Below are positions 25,468-34,321 of a DNA stretch of 64,000 nt, in pieces. Below the pieces are notes generated by a model, which saw nothing but the letters and a program-made list of their open reading frames with translations, did no database searches and was not told where the DNA came from. Source of the stretch: Allobosea sp. LC85 (lineage in GTDB: Bacteria; Pseudomonadota; Alphaproteobacteria; Rhizobiales; Beijerinckiaceae); contig NZ_JPKG01000032.1 of NCBI RefSeq assembly GCF_000735605.1, forward strand, positions 51,790 through 115,789, in the 5' to 3' direction. Each line of letters starts with the position of its first letter. The first letter of the stretch is position 1. The position numbers and the translations under genes were made by a program.

Positions 25468-26451
25468 ATGAAGCAGCATTGGCTTGCCGCTGGCGCGGCG
25501 CTTGCAGCCGCGACGACACCCGCACTGGCCTGGGAGCCGACCAAGGCCATCGAAATCGTCGTGCCCTTCTCGGCCGGCGGCGCCTCGGACCAGATGGCGC
25601 GGACGATGCAAGGCATCATCCAGAAGAATAACCTGACCTCGCAGCCGATCATCGTCGTCAACAAGCCGGCCGCCGGCGGCGCCGAGGGCATGCTCGACAT
25701 CCAGAAATCGGCGGGCGATCCGCACAAGCTGATCACGACATCGAGCGGCATCTTCATGACCCCGATGGCGACCAAGCTGCCGCTGAACTGGACCGAATAC
25801 ACGCCCATCGCGATGATGGCGCAGGATTCCTTCGTGCTCTGGGTCAACGCCAAGGCGCCCTACCAGACCGCCGGCGACTTCATGACGGCGGCCAAGGCCG
25901 CCTCGCCCTCGCTCAAGATCGGCGGCACCTCGTCGAAGCGCGAGGACAACCTGATCGTCTTCGGCATGGAGAAGGCCGGCGGGGTCAAGTTCGCCTATAT
26001 CCCGCATACCAGCGGCGGCCAGGCCTCGACCCAGCTTTCCGGCGATCACATCGATGCCAGCACCAACAATCCGGCCGAGGACGTCGCCAACTGGCGGGGC
26101 GGGGCGACACGGCCGATCTGCGTCTTCTCCGAGCAGAAGATGACCTATTCGACGCCGGTCGCCGACGGAAAGTCCTGGGCCGACATCCCGACCTGCGCGT
26201 CGCAGGGGCTGAACGTCAGCTACCAGATGCTGCGCGGCATGTTCATGCCCGGCAAGGTCACCAAGGAGCAGCAGGCCTTCTACGTGGACCTGTTCAAGAA
26301 GGTCTCCGAGACACCGGAATGGAAGGATTATCTCGCCCGCAGCGCGCTGGTTCCGGACTATCGCGACGGCGAGGCCTTCGTGACCTTCCTCAAGGCCGAT
26401 GAGGAGAAGCACGCCAAGCTGATGGGTGACGCCGGCTTCACCGCGAAGTGA
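25468..26451 (+). CDS. tctC: Tripartite tricarboxylate transporter substrate-binding protein
   Basis: 327 residues. A Sec signal peptide covers about residues 1-22 (KQHWLAAGAALAAATTPALA followed by W). The mature protein begins PTKAIEIVVPFSAGGASDQM, the family hallmark, and contains GGAEGM and the C-terminal PEWKDYLARSALVPDY. It is the periplasmic binding subunit of a secondary uptake system driven by TctA/TctB, which lie downstream. AGGGAGG nine bases upstream fixes ATG 25468. The ligand is probably a di- or tricarboxylate or 2-hydroxyacid, given the dehydrogenase in the cluster. Confidence 0.9.
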   Translation: MKQHWLAAGAALAAATTPALAWEPTKAIEIVVPFSAGGASDQMARTMQGIIQKNNLTSQPIIVVNKPAAGGAEGMLDIQKSAGDPHKLITTSSGIFMTPMATKLPLNWTEYTPIAMMAQDSFVLWVNAKAPYQTAGDFMTAAKAASPSLKIGGTSSKREDNLIVFGMEKAGGVKFAYIPHTSGGQASTQLSGDHIDASTNNPAEDVANWRGGATRPICVFSEQKMTYSTPVADGKSWADIPTCASQGLNVSYQMLRGMFMPGKVTKEQQAFYVDLFKKVSETPEWKDYLARSALVPDYRDGEAFVTFLKADEEKHAKLMGDAGFTAK

Positions 26452-26454
26452 GCC

Positions 26455-26550
26455 TTAGGGGATGGGACGAGATATCGGATCCCCATCCCCTAACCTTCTG
26501 TGATGCATCGGCTTTCCCGAAAACCGCATTCGACTTTTCAAGCCGATATT
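26455..26550 (+). repeat. Composite palindromic repeat, copy 4 (variant stem) between tctC and tctB
   Basis: Module A' (26455-26493) keeps the outer TTAG/CTAA and loop style, but its stem is different: GGGGATGGG pairs with CCCATCCCC. Module B (26505-26550) begins GCATCGGCTTTCCCGAAAAC and ends in a degenerate TTTTCAAGCCGAT. It starts three bases after the tctC stop and lies inside the operon. It may stabilise the tctC message or attenuate tctBA. Confidence 0.85.
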
Positions 26551-26619
26551 CCAGCCTGAGCCCGACCGGCCCGCCTTCCAAGACGGGCCTCCTCCCTCTG
26601 CCGACGTCCGGAGACGCCG

Positions 26620-27117
26620 ATGTCCGCTCATCCTGAAGGCGAAACGCCACGTGGCCTCTCGCGCCGCCCTGTCGAGCTCGTCACGGCAGCGATTCTGATC
26701 GCCCTCGCCTTCGTCGTGCTCTGGGATTCCTATGGCCGCGGGGCCGGCTGGGACAATGGCCCGCAGAACGGCTTCTTCCCGGCCCGCGTCGGCTGGCTGT
26801 TCCTGGCCGCCGCGCTGTTCATCCTGGTGCAGTCCTTCCGCGCCGAGAACAGCGTCTTCGTCACCTTCGCGCAGCTCGGGCAGGTTTCGCGCGTGCTCGG
26901 CCCGCTCGTTCTCTTCGTCGCCCTGATCCAGCCGCTCGGGCTCTATGTCGCCGCGAGCATCTTCATCCTCGTCTTCATGGGCGTCGTCGCGACCTCGCGC
27001 TGGTGGAGCATCGTGCTGACGGCAATCCTCGTGCCGATCGTCTGTTTCTGGATCTTCGAACTGCAGTTCCGCGTGCCCCTGCCCAAGGGTCCGCTCGAAG
27101 CCATGCTCGGCTATTGA
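26620..27117 (+). CDS. tctB: Tripartite tricarboxylate transporter small membrane subunit
   Basis: 165 residues with four hydrophobic spans, the size and topology of TctB. RPVELVTAAILIALAFVVLW is the first span, and the central GPQNGFFPARVGWLFLAAAL matches the family's conserved FFP motif. TctB partners the large TctA channel; its exact role is not defined. It is preceded by a palindromic repeat rather than by tctC directly, and followed after 10 bases by tctA. Confidence 0.85.
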   Translation: MSAHPEGETPRGLSRRPVELVTAAILIALAFVVLWDSYGRGAGWDNGPQNGFFPARVGWLFLAAALFILVQSFRAENSVFVTFAQLGQVSRVLGPLVLFVALIQPLGLYVAASIFILVFMGVVATSRWWSIVLTAILVPIVCFWIFELQFRVPLPKGPLEAMLGY

Positions 27118-27127
27118 GGTTAAACTG

Positions 27128-28657
27128 ATGGAAGACCTCTCTTCGCTGATCGCCGGCTTCCAGGTCGCGCTGTCCTGGCAGAATGTCGGATTCATGGCGA
27201 TCGGCGTGGTGCTCGGCATCATCGTCGGCGTGCTGCCGGGCCTGGGCGGTCCGAACGGGGTGGCGATCCTGCTGCCCCTGACCTTCGGCATGGATCCGAC
27301 CTCGGCGATCATCCTGCTCTCCTCGATCTATTGGGGGGCGCTGTTCGGCGGCGCGATCACCTCGATCCTGTTCAATATCCCGGGGGAGGCCTGGTCGGTG
27401 GCGACCACCTTCGACGGCTATCCGATGGCAGTGCAGGGCAAGGCGGCCGAGGCGTTGACGGCCGCCTTCACCGCCTCGTTCATCGGGGCTCTCTCCGGCG
27501 TCATCCTGATCACCTTCGTCGCGCCCCTGGTCGCCTCCTTTGCCCTGCGCTTCGGGCCGGCCGAGTTCTTCGCCGTCTTCCTGCTGACCTTCTGCTCCTT
27601 CATCGGCATGGGCCGGGAAAACCGGGCAAAGATCCTGGCCTCGCTCTGCATCGGCTTCCTGCTGGCCGCAGTCGGGCTCGATTCGATCTCGGGCGATTTG
27701 CGCATGACCTTCGGCTCGACCGAGCTGATGCGCGGCTTCGACTTCCTGATCGTCGTGATCGGCCTGTTCGGCGTCAGCGAGATCCTGCTCACCGTCGAGG
27801 AAGGACTGGTCTTCAAGGGCAAGCAGGCGACGATCGACCTGAAGGTCGTGCTGCGGACCTGGGCCGGGCTGCCGCGCTACTGGGCGACGCTCGCCCGCTC
27901 CAGCCTCGTCGGCATGTGGATGGGCGTGACGCCGGGAGGCGCGATCGCCGCCTCCTTCATGGGCTATGGCCTCGCCAAGCGCTTCTCGCGGCGTGGCGCC
28001 AATTTCGGCAAGGGCGAGATCGAGGGCGTGCTGGCGCCGGAGACCGCGGCGCACGCCGCCGGCACCAGCGCCTTGCTGCCGATGCTGGCGCTCGGCATCC
28101 CGGGCTCGGCCACTGCCGCCGTGCTGCTCGGCGGCCTGCTGGTCTGGGGGCTTCAGCCCGGCCCGATGCTCTTCGTCGAGCAGAAGGACTTCGTCTGGGG
28201 GCTGATCGCCTCGATGTATCTCGGCAATCTCGCCGGCCTGATCATCGTGCTGGCGACCGTGCCGCTCTTCGCCGCGATCATGCGCATCCCCTTCTCCTTC
28301 GTCGCGCCGGTGATCCTGATCGTCTGCGCCATCGGCGCCTACACGATCTCCAACTCGATCTTCGACATCTGGCTGATGCTGATCTTCGGCATCGTCGGCT
28401 ATGTCTTCAAGAAGCTCGACTACCCGCTCGCGCCGCTGGTGCTGGCGCTCGTCCTTGGCGACCGGGCCGAGGACGCCTTCCGGCAGGCCTTGCTCGGTTC
28501 GGGCGGCAGCCTCGGCGTCTTCGTCGCCAACGGGCTCGTCACGACGCTGGTTGCGCTCGCGATGATCCTGCTCTTCTGGGGGCCGGTGTCGGATCTGATC
28601 GGGGCGGTGCGGCGCAGGAGCGGCCGAGCCGGAAAAGCGGCTGAGGCCGCCGAATAG
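27128..28657 (+). CDS. tctA: Tripartite tricarboxylate transporter large permease subunit
   Basis: 509 residues with about eleven membrane spans. The N-terminal signature is complete: GIIVGVLPGLGGPNGVAILL, then YWGALFGGAITSILFNIPGE. The matching second-half motif is ALGIPGSATAAVLLGGLLVW. TctA is the cation-coupled permease for the ligand captured by TctC. It follows tctB closely, confirming a tctCBA operon. A 20-base hairpin with CCGCAT/ATGCGG arms lies just after the stop. Confidence 0.95.
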   Translation: MEDLSSLIAGFQVALSWQNVGFMAIGVVLGIIVGVLPGLGGPNGVAILLPLTFGMDPTSAIILLSSIYWGALFGGAITSILFNIPGEAWSVATTFDGYPMAVQGKAAEALTAAFTASFIGALSGVILITFVAPLVASFALRFGPAEFFAVFLLTFCSFIGMGRENRAKILASLCIGFLLAAVGLDSISGDLRMTFGSTELMRGFDFLIVVIGLFGVSEILLTVEEGLVFKGKQATIDLKVVLRTWAGLPRYWATLARSSLVGMWMGVTPGGAIAASFMGYGLAKRFSRRGANFGKGEIEGVLAPETAAHAAGTSALLPMLALGIPGSATAAVLLGGLLVWGLQPGPMLFVEQKDFVWGLIASMYLGNLAGLIIVLATVPLFAAIMRIPFSFVAPVILIVCAIGAYTISNSIFDIWLMLIFGIVGYVFKKLDYPLAPLVLALVLGDRAEDAFRQALLGSGGSLGVFVANGLVTTLVALAMILLFWGPVSDLIGAVRRRSGRAGKAAEAAE

Positions 28658-28745
28658 GTGACCGCATCCACGGGAATGCGGATCGTTCCGGCCGAAGCGC
28701 AACGCAGGGCCGGGGCGAGATGAACTGGAATGGATATGTGACGCG

Positions 28746-31667
28746 ATGACCCATGCCGCCCCTCTCGCCAAACAGGGCTCGCGCAATCTCGGGCTGGAAC
28801 GCCGCCTGGCCCAGGCCCTCGAAGGCGAGGTCCGCTTCGACGCATTCACGCGCGGGCGCTACGCCACCGACGCCTCGATCTACCAGATCATCCCGCAGGG
28901 CGTCGCCTTCCCGAAGAGCGAGGCCGACATCGCCGCCGCGCTCCAGATCGCGGCCGAGCATGGCGTCCCGGTGATCGCGCGCGGCGGCGGCACGTCGCAG
29001 AACGGCCAGCCGATCGGCGATGCGCTGGTCCTCGACATGAGCCGGCATTTCAACGCGATCCGCGACTATGACCCGGCCTCGCGCACGGTCTCGGTCGCAC
29101 CCGGCATCGTGCTGGAGCAGCTCAACAGCCATGTGAAGCAGGACGGCCTGTTCTTCCCGGTCGAGCCCTCGACCGCGAGCCGCTGCACCATTGGCGGCAT
29201 GGCCGGCAACAACTCCTCCGGCGCGCGCTCGCTGCGCTACGGCAAGATGGTCGACAATGTCATCGCCCTGCGGGCGCAGTTCCATGACGGCGAGGCCTTT
29301 GCGCTGGGCGAGAGCCCGGTCGGCGACAATGCCTCGGTCAGGGCGCGGGACCTGATGACGCGGATGCTGTCGCTGGCCGACGGGCACCGCGACGAGATCG
29401 AGCGCATCTTCCCGAAGGTGCAGCGCCGGGTCGGCGGCTACAATCTCGACGAACTGCTCCCGGCCCGGCCGAACCTGTCGCATCTGCTGGTCGGCTCGGA
29501 AGGCACGCTCGCCATCACCACCGAGGCGACGCTCAGGCTCTCGCCCCTGCCGACGCACCGCGTCATGGGCGTCTGCCATTTCCCGGATTTTCGCGCGGCG
29601 ATGGAGACGACGCAGCATATCGTGGCGCTGGGCCCGGTCGCGGTCGAGCTCGTCGACAACAATGTGCTGGTGCTCGGCGCCGATATCCCGCTCTTCGTGC
29701 GGACGCTCGCCGACATCACCAGGGGCCAGCCGAACTGCCTGCTGCTGGTCGAGTTCGCCGGCGACGATCTCGCAGTGCTGAAGCGCGACCTGAAGCGGCT
29801 CGATCAGTGCATGGCCGATCACGGCTTTGCCGAGGCGGTCGTCGAGGTCGTCGAGCCGGCGCGACAGAAGCCGGTCTGGGAGGTGCGCGAGGCCTGCCTC
29901 AACATCATGATGTCGATGAAGGGCGACGGGAAGCCGGTCTCCTTCATCGAGGATTGCGCGGTCCCGCTCGAACATCTCGCCGACTACACCGACGCGGTGA
30001 CCGAGCTTTTCGCCCGCCATGGCACGCGCGGAACCTGGTATGCCCATGCCTCGGTCGGCTGCCTGCATGTCCGCCCGATCCTGAACATGAAGGACGAGGC
30101 CGGCGTCAAGGCGATGCGCGGCATCGCCGAGGCCGCCTGCGACCTCGTGCGCCAGTTCAAGGGCTCCTATTCCGGCGAACATGGCGACGGCATCTCGCGC
30201 TCGGAGTTCGTCGAGCCGATGTTCGGCGGCCCGCTGACGCGCGCCTTCGAGGCGGTGAAGGACGGGTTCGACCCGGAGAACCGGCTGAACCCCGGCAAGA
30301 TCGTGCGCCCGCTCAGGATGGACGATCGCAGCCTGATGCGCTTTCCGCCGGGCTATGCGACGCCCATTCCGGCCGCAACCGCGCTCGACTGGTCCGACTG
30401 GGGCGGGCTCGGCGGCGCCGTCGAGATGTGCAACAACAACGGCACCTGCCGGAAACTCTCCGGCGGCACGATGTGCCCGTCCTATCGCGCCACCAGGGAC
30501 GAGACGCATCTGACGCGCGGGCGCGCCAACAGCCTGCGCCTCGCCATCTCCGGGCAGCTCGGCCCCGACGCCTTCACCTCGCCGGAGATGAAGGAGACGC
30601 TCGATCTCTGCGTCTCCTGCAAGGGCTGCAAGCGCGACTGCCCGACCGGTGTCGACATGGCGCGGATGAAGATCGAATTCCTCCACCATTATCACCGGCG
30701 CCATGGCTTGCCGCTGAAGGAACGGCTGATCGCCTGGCTGCCGCGCTACGCGCCCTATGCCGCGAAACTGGCGCCGCTGATGAATCTGCGCGATCGCATC
30801 CCCGCCCTGGCCAAGCTGAGCGAGCGCTGGCTCGGCTTCAGCGCGCGGCGCTCGCTGCCGGTCTGGCGCAAGCCCTGGGCGCAGGCCGGCACACCCGCGA
30901 CGGCAAGCGAGGTGAAGGGCGACGGGCGCGACATCGTGCTCTTCGGCGACACGTTCAACCGCTATTACGAGCGCGAGAACCTCGAGGCGGCCGAGCGCGT
31001 GCTCGCGGCCGGCGGCTATCGCATCCACAAGGTCGAGCCGGCCGACGGCGGCAGGCCGCTCTGCTGCGGGCGGACCTTCCTTTCGGCCGGGCTGGTCGAT
31101 GAGGCGCGCACCGAGGCCAAACGCACCCTCGATGCGCTCTCGCCCTATATCGCCAGGGGTGCGCGCATCGTCGGGCTCGAACCATCCTGCCTGCTGACCT
31201 TCCGCGACGAGTTTGGCGCGATCCTGCCGAAGGAGCAGGCCGAACCTGCCGCCAGGGCCGCGTTCCTGCTCGAGGAGCTGCTCGCGGCCGACATCAAGTC
31301 CGGGGCGACCACGCTGCCGCTGAAGGACCAGCGGGGCCGCGTCGCCCATCTGCACGGACATTGCCACCAGAAGGCCTTCGCGGCGATGGGCGCCGTCGAG
31401 GCGACGCTCCGCGCGATTCCTGGCCTCGAGGTCAAGCCGATCGAGTCGAGCTGCTGCGGCATGTCGGGCGCCTTCGGCTATGGCGCGTCAACCATGGACG
31501 TCTCGCTCGCCATGGCCGAGCTCTCGCTGCTGCCGGCCGTGCGCAAGGCCGGGGCGCAGGATCTCGTCGTCGCCGATGGCACGAGCTGCCGCCACCAGAT
31601 CCATGATGGCGCAGGCCGAGAGGCGCTGCATGTCGCCCGCGTGCTCGACATGGCGCTGGAGGCCTGA
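28746..31667 (+). CDS. FAD/4Fe-4S D-2-hydroxyacid (D-2-hydroxyglutarate-like) dehydrogenase, YdiJ type
   Basis: 973 residues that fuse GlcD-like and GlcF-like modules. The FAD_binding_4 domain shows VIARGGGTSQNGQPIGDALV and MAGNNSSGARSLRYGKMVDN. The C-terminal FAD-oxidase cap holds TWYAHASVGCLHVRPILNMK. Next are two ferredoxin-like cysteine clusters, the second being CVSCKGCKRDCPTGVDM near residue 620. The end has CCG domains (PLCCGRTFLSAG and SSCCGMSGAFGYGAST). This architecture is that of YdiJ-type membrane-associated dehydrogenases, which oxidise D-2-hydroxyglutarate or D-lactate and pass electrons to the quinone pool. The upstream tctCBA genes probably supply its substrate. Confidence 0.9.
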   Translation: MTHAAPLAKQGSRNLGLERRLAQALEGEVRFDAFTRGRYATDASIYQIIPQGVAFPKSEADIAAALQIAAEHGVPVIARGGGTSQNGQPIGDALVLDMSRHFNAIRDYDPASRTVSVAPGIVLEQLNSHVKQDGLFFPVEPSTASRCTIGGMAGNNSSGARSLRYGKMVDNVIALRAQFHDGEAFALGESPVGDNASVRARDLMTRMLSLADGHRDEIERIFPKVQRRVGGYNLDELLPARPNLSHLLVGSEGTLAITTEATLRLSPLPTHRVMGVCHFPDFRAAMETTQHIVALGPVAVELVDNNVLVLGADIPLFVRTLADITRGQPNCLLLVEFAGDDLAVLKRDLKRLDQCMADHGFAEAVVEVVEPARQKPVWEVREACLNIMMSMKGDGKPVSFIEDCAVPLEHLADYTDAVTELFARHGTRGTWYAHASVGCLHVRPILNMKDEAGVKAMRGIAEAACDLVRQFKGSYSGEHGDGISRSEFVEPMFGGPLTRAFEAVKDGFDPENRLNPGKIVRPLRMDDRSLMRFPPGYATPIPAATALDWSDWGGLGGAVEMCNNNGTCRKLSGGTMCPSYRATRDETHLTRGRANSLRLAISGQLGPDAFTSPEMKETLDLCVSCKGCKRDCPTGVDMARMKIEFLHHYHRRHGLPLKERLIAWLPRYAPYAAKLAPLMNLRDRIPALAKLSERWLGFSARRSLPVWRKPWAQAGTPATASEVKGDGRDIVLFGDTFNRYYERENLEAAERVLAAGGYRIHKVEPADGGRPLCCGRTFLSAGLVDEARTEAKRTLDALSPYIARGARIVGLEPSCLLTFRDEFGAILPKEQAEPAARAAFLLEELLAADIKSGATTLPLKDQRGRVAHLHGHCHQKAFAAMGAVEATLRAIPGLEVKPIESSCCGMSGAFGYGASTMDVSLAMAELSLLPAVRKAGAQDLVVADGTSCRHQIHDGAGREALHVARVLDMALEA

Positions 31668-31742
31668 CGCGCAAGGCCGGAGCGACAGCAGGCATCCCAA
31701 CCAAGGACCCGGACAAACGGGTGAGCCGAAGGAGGACGGACG

Positions 31743-33086
31743 ATGCTAAGGACGATGCTTCTGACTGGCGTAATGGCGCTGATCGCTGCCGGAGGAACAC
31801 AGGCCGCCATGGCAAAGGACTATTTCCTCGCGAGCGGGCGCTGGGACAATGTCGTCCTGGTGATCGACCTGGAAAAGGCGATCGATCCGGCCAATGACGG
31901 CACGCCGAAAGCGGTGGTGAACCGCATCCGCGTCACGCCCGATATCGACGCGACCGGAACCGGCAAGGCCGACACGATCTCCAGCGGCCAGCCGATCACC
32001 ATCACCATCGCGCCGGACTACCGGCGCGCCTATGTCGTCAATCATTCCGGCCGCACCAGGCCGGAGGATGCCGCCGCCTTCCAGCATGGCCATGCCGGCA
32101 CCGTCACCATCGTCGATCTCAGGAAGGCGCTCGATCCGGCGAGCAACGGCACGCTTGCGGCCGTCGAGGGCTATATCGAGACGGAAGGCTTCGGACCGAC
32201 CGGCTTCGCGATCGCGCTGGACGGCCGGCATGCCGCGCTCGCCCATGCCGAACAGAAGGGCGACGAAGATGGCGGTCGCCATATCAGCATCGTCGACCTC
32301 GCCAGCAACAAGGTCATTCGTCGGGTCGAGCAGGCTTTCGGCAAGCCGGGCTTCCCCTGCCCGCCGGATCCCGTGCCGCACCGCGCCCCCGATCCGAAAT
32401 TCGGCTGCTTCCCCGACACCAACGGCGTGACGATCAGTCCCCTCGGCGGCGGCACGATCTTCGGCGCCAATGGCGGCACGGACGATATCTCGGTGATCAG
32501 CCTGCAAAAGGCGATTGCCGGTGAAGCCGGGGCGGAGATCGCGCGCATCCCCGTGCAGGCGGGCGGCTTCGGCATCTCGACCAGCCCGGACGGAAAGCTC
32601 GTGGCGCATGCCTCGCGCGAGAACGCGCAGACCGACACGCCCGGCAACACGGTCTCGATCATCGATGTCGAGAAGGCACTGTCCGACCCTGCCAAGGCCG
32701 AGGTCGCCCGCGTGCTGGTCGGCACCGACGACAAGTCCGTGCCGACGCGTCCCTTCGTGGCGGCGTTCCTGCCGGATGGCAAGCGCATCCTGTCGACGCA
32801 TTTCCGCTCGAACAACATCGACATCATCGATGTCGCCAAGGCCATCGCCGGGCGGCCGGCGACGATCAGCCGAGTCGAACTGAAGACCCCCGGCGGCGAA
32901 CCCTCCCGCCCACGCGGCATCGCGATCACCCCTGACGGCAAATATGCCGCGATCACCGGGGCGCCCAAGGGCAAGTCGAATTCCAGCGTGGTCTGGATCG
33001 TCGATCTCGCGACCTACGAGGTGAAGGGCCGCGTCACCGAGATCGGCAACGAGAGCTACATGATCGGCGCCTTCCAAGCGAACTGA
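31743..33086 (+). CDS. Secreted YncE-like beta-propeller protein
   Basis: 447 residues with a signal peptide (hydrophobic residues 5-22, cut near AMAKD). The body is built of repeated strands of the type VLVIDLEKAIDPAND, VTIVDLRKALDPASN, ISIVDLASNKVIRRV, VSIIDVEKALSDPAK and IDIIDVAKAIAG, each followed by a DG or PDGK turn. This is a seven-bladed YVTN/YncE-like propeller. It is periplasmic by prediction. GGAGG precedes the ATG. No catalytic residues can be assigned; its position after the dehydrogenase suggests a supporting or binding role. Confidence 0.75.
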   Translation: MLRTMLLTGVMALIAAGGTQAAMAKDYFLASGRWDNVVLVIDLEKAIDPANDGTPKAVVNRIRVTPDIDATGTGKADTISSGQPITITIAPDYRRAYVVNHSGRTRPEDAAAFQHGHAGTVTIVDLRKALDPASNGTLAAVEGYIETEGFGPTGFAIALDGRHAALAHAEQKGDEDGGRHISIVDLASNKVIRRVEQAFGKPGFPCPPDPVPHRAPDPKFGCFPDTNGVTISPLGGGTIFGANGGTDDISVISLQKAIAGEAGAEIARIPVQAGGFGISTSPDGKLVAHASRENAQTDTPGNTVSIIDVEKALSDPAKAEVARVLVGTDDKSVPTRPFVAAFLPDGKRILSTHFRSNNIDIIDVAKAIAGRPATISRVELKTPGGEPSRPRGIAITPDGKYAAITGAPKGKSNSSVVWIVDLATYEVKGRVTEIGNESYMIGAFQAN

Positions 33087-33245
33087 TCACGGCGGCGCCT
33101 GCGTTGGTGGTGGGCCGTCAGGCGGCGGGCCGCATGGCCAATGCCGAGCCCCGGCTGGTAGAGAGCTGCAAAACGCGCGTCATTCCGGTGCCCGGACAGG
33201 CAGAACCGGGATGATGCGCGGGTTCTCCAGCCGTCAGCGCAATCG

Positions 33246-34196
33246 ATGCTTCAATTCCTTGCCACCAGCACGCCGTTCTTCGCGGTGATCGCGCTCGGCG
33301 CGCTGGTTTCCGGCCGCACGCTGTTCGGCCCCGATTCCGTCAGGGTGCTCAACACCTTCGCCTTCATGATCGCGACGCCGGCAATGGTGCTGCGGGTGAT
33401 GTCGCGGCAGCCGATCGCCGAGCTCTGGAACACGACCTTCTTCATGGCTCTGGCGGCCATCGGCGTGACGATCATGGTGCTCGGCATTCTCATAGGCGCG
33501 CGACTGCGAGCCCTGCCCTTCCCGAATGCCGTCTCGCGCGGGCAAAGCCTCGTCGGTGGCAATTTCGCCTTTCTCGGCATTCCCCTGATGCTGGCTTTCC
33601 TCGGCGAGCGCGCCGCGGCGCCGATCGCCATCGGCCTGATCTGCGACACGGCGCTGATCGTGCCTCTGTCGATCGGACTGATCGAGGCCGGGCGCGGCGC
33701 CGGCTCGGTGCCCGTCATCGCCGGCCGGCTCATTCGTGGCACGATCCTGAACCCCTTCATGCTGTCGATCGCAGGCGGCCTCGCGCTCTCGGTCAGCGGG
33801 GTCGCGATCCCGGAGCCGGTCGACCGCTTCCTCTCCTTCCTCGGCAATGCGGCAGCGCCCGTCGGCGTCTTCGCGCTCGGCCTTGCGGCGCGACAATGGA
33901 GCGGTGGCGGCAGCAAGCTTCCGGGCCTCAGGATCGCACCGCTGGTCGCCGGCAAGCTCGTGCTGCATCCCCTGGTGACCTGGGTCGTGCTTGCGGTCGT
34001 GCTCAAGCTCGATCCGTTCTGGGTCATGGCCGGCGTGCTCTATTCGGCCCTGCCGATTGCGGCCAATGTCTTCGTCATCTCCGAGCGCTTCGAGACCGAC
34101 AGCCGGCCGATCGCCGGCGCGATCGTGCTCTCCACGGCCCTGGCGGCGCTGACCTTCCCCTTCGCCATCTGGCTGGTCTCGGCCACGGGGCCGTAG
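33246..34196 (+). CDS. AEC (auxin efflux carrier) family transporter
   Basis: 316 residues with ten predicted spans in two five-span halves. Family features are ALGALVSGRTLFGPDSVRVL, the central GGNFAFLGIPLMLAFLGERA, and the late VLYSALPIAANVFVISERF, matching the broken-helix motif of AEC carriers. Bacterial members such as MdcF/MleP move malonate, malate or other carboxylates. Location after a carboxylate uptake and dehydrogenase cluster fits such a role; the 160-base gap upstream makes cotranscription uncertain. Confidence 0.88.
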   Translation: MLQFLATSTPFFAVIALGALVSGRTLFGPDSVRVLNTFAFMIATPAMVLRVMSRQPIAELWNTTFFMALAAIGVTIMVLGILIGARLRALPFPNAVSRGQSLVGGNFAFLGIPLMLAFLGERAAAPIAIGLICDTALIVPLSIGLIEAGRGAGSVPVIAGRLIRGTILNPFMLSIAGGLALSVSGVAIPEPVDRFLSFLGNAAAPVGVFALGLAARQWSGGGSKLPGLRIAPLVAGKLVLHPLVTWVVLAVVLKLDPFWVMAGVLYSALPIAANVFVISERFETDSRPIAGAIVLSTALAALTFPFAIWLVSATGP

Positions 34197-34321
34197 CACT
34201 CTCTTCGCATCTGCAACCGTGCCCTTGCGCCGTTGCCTGTAGTCAGCGGCTTGGCGAGACGGCTAGAAGCAACCGGTCGGCGGGTCCGTCCGCGCGGCGC
34301 GATGGAACCGCCGGAGGCACC

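Noticed and set aside
28539..31367. A 942-codon open frame on the minus strand
   Set aside because: It is the antisense shadow of the YdiJ-type dehydrogenase gene; high GC keeps the opposite frame open. Its translation is Arg/Ala/Asp-rich with no family motifs.
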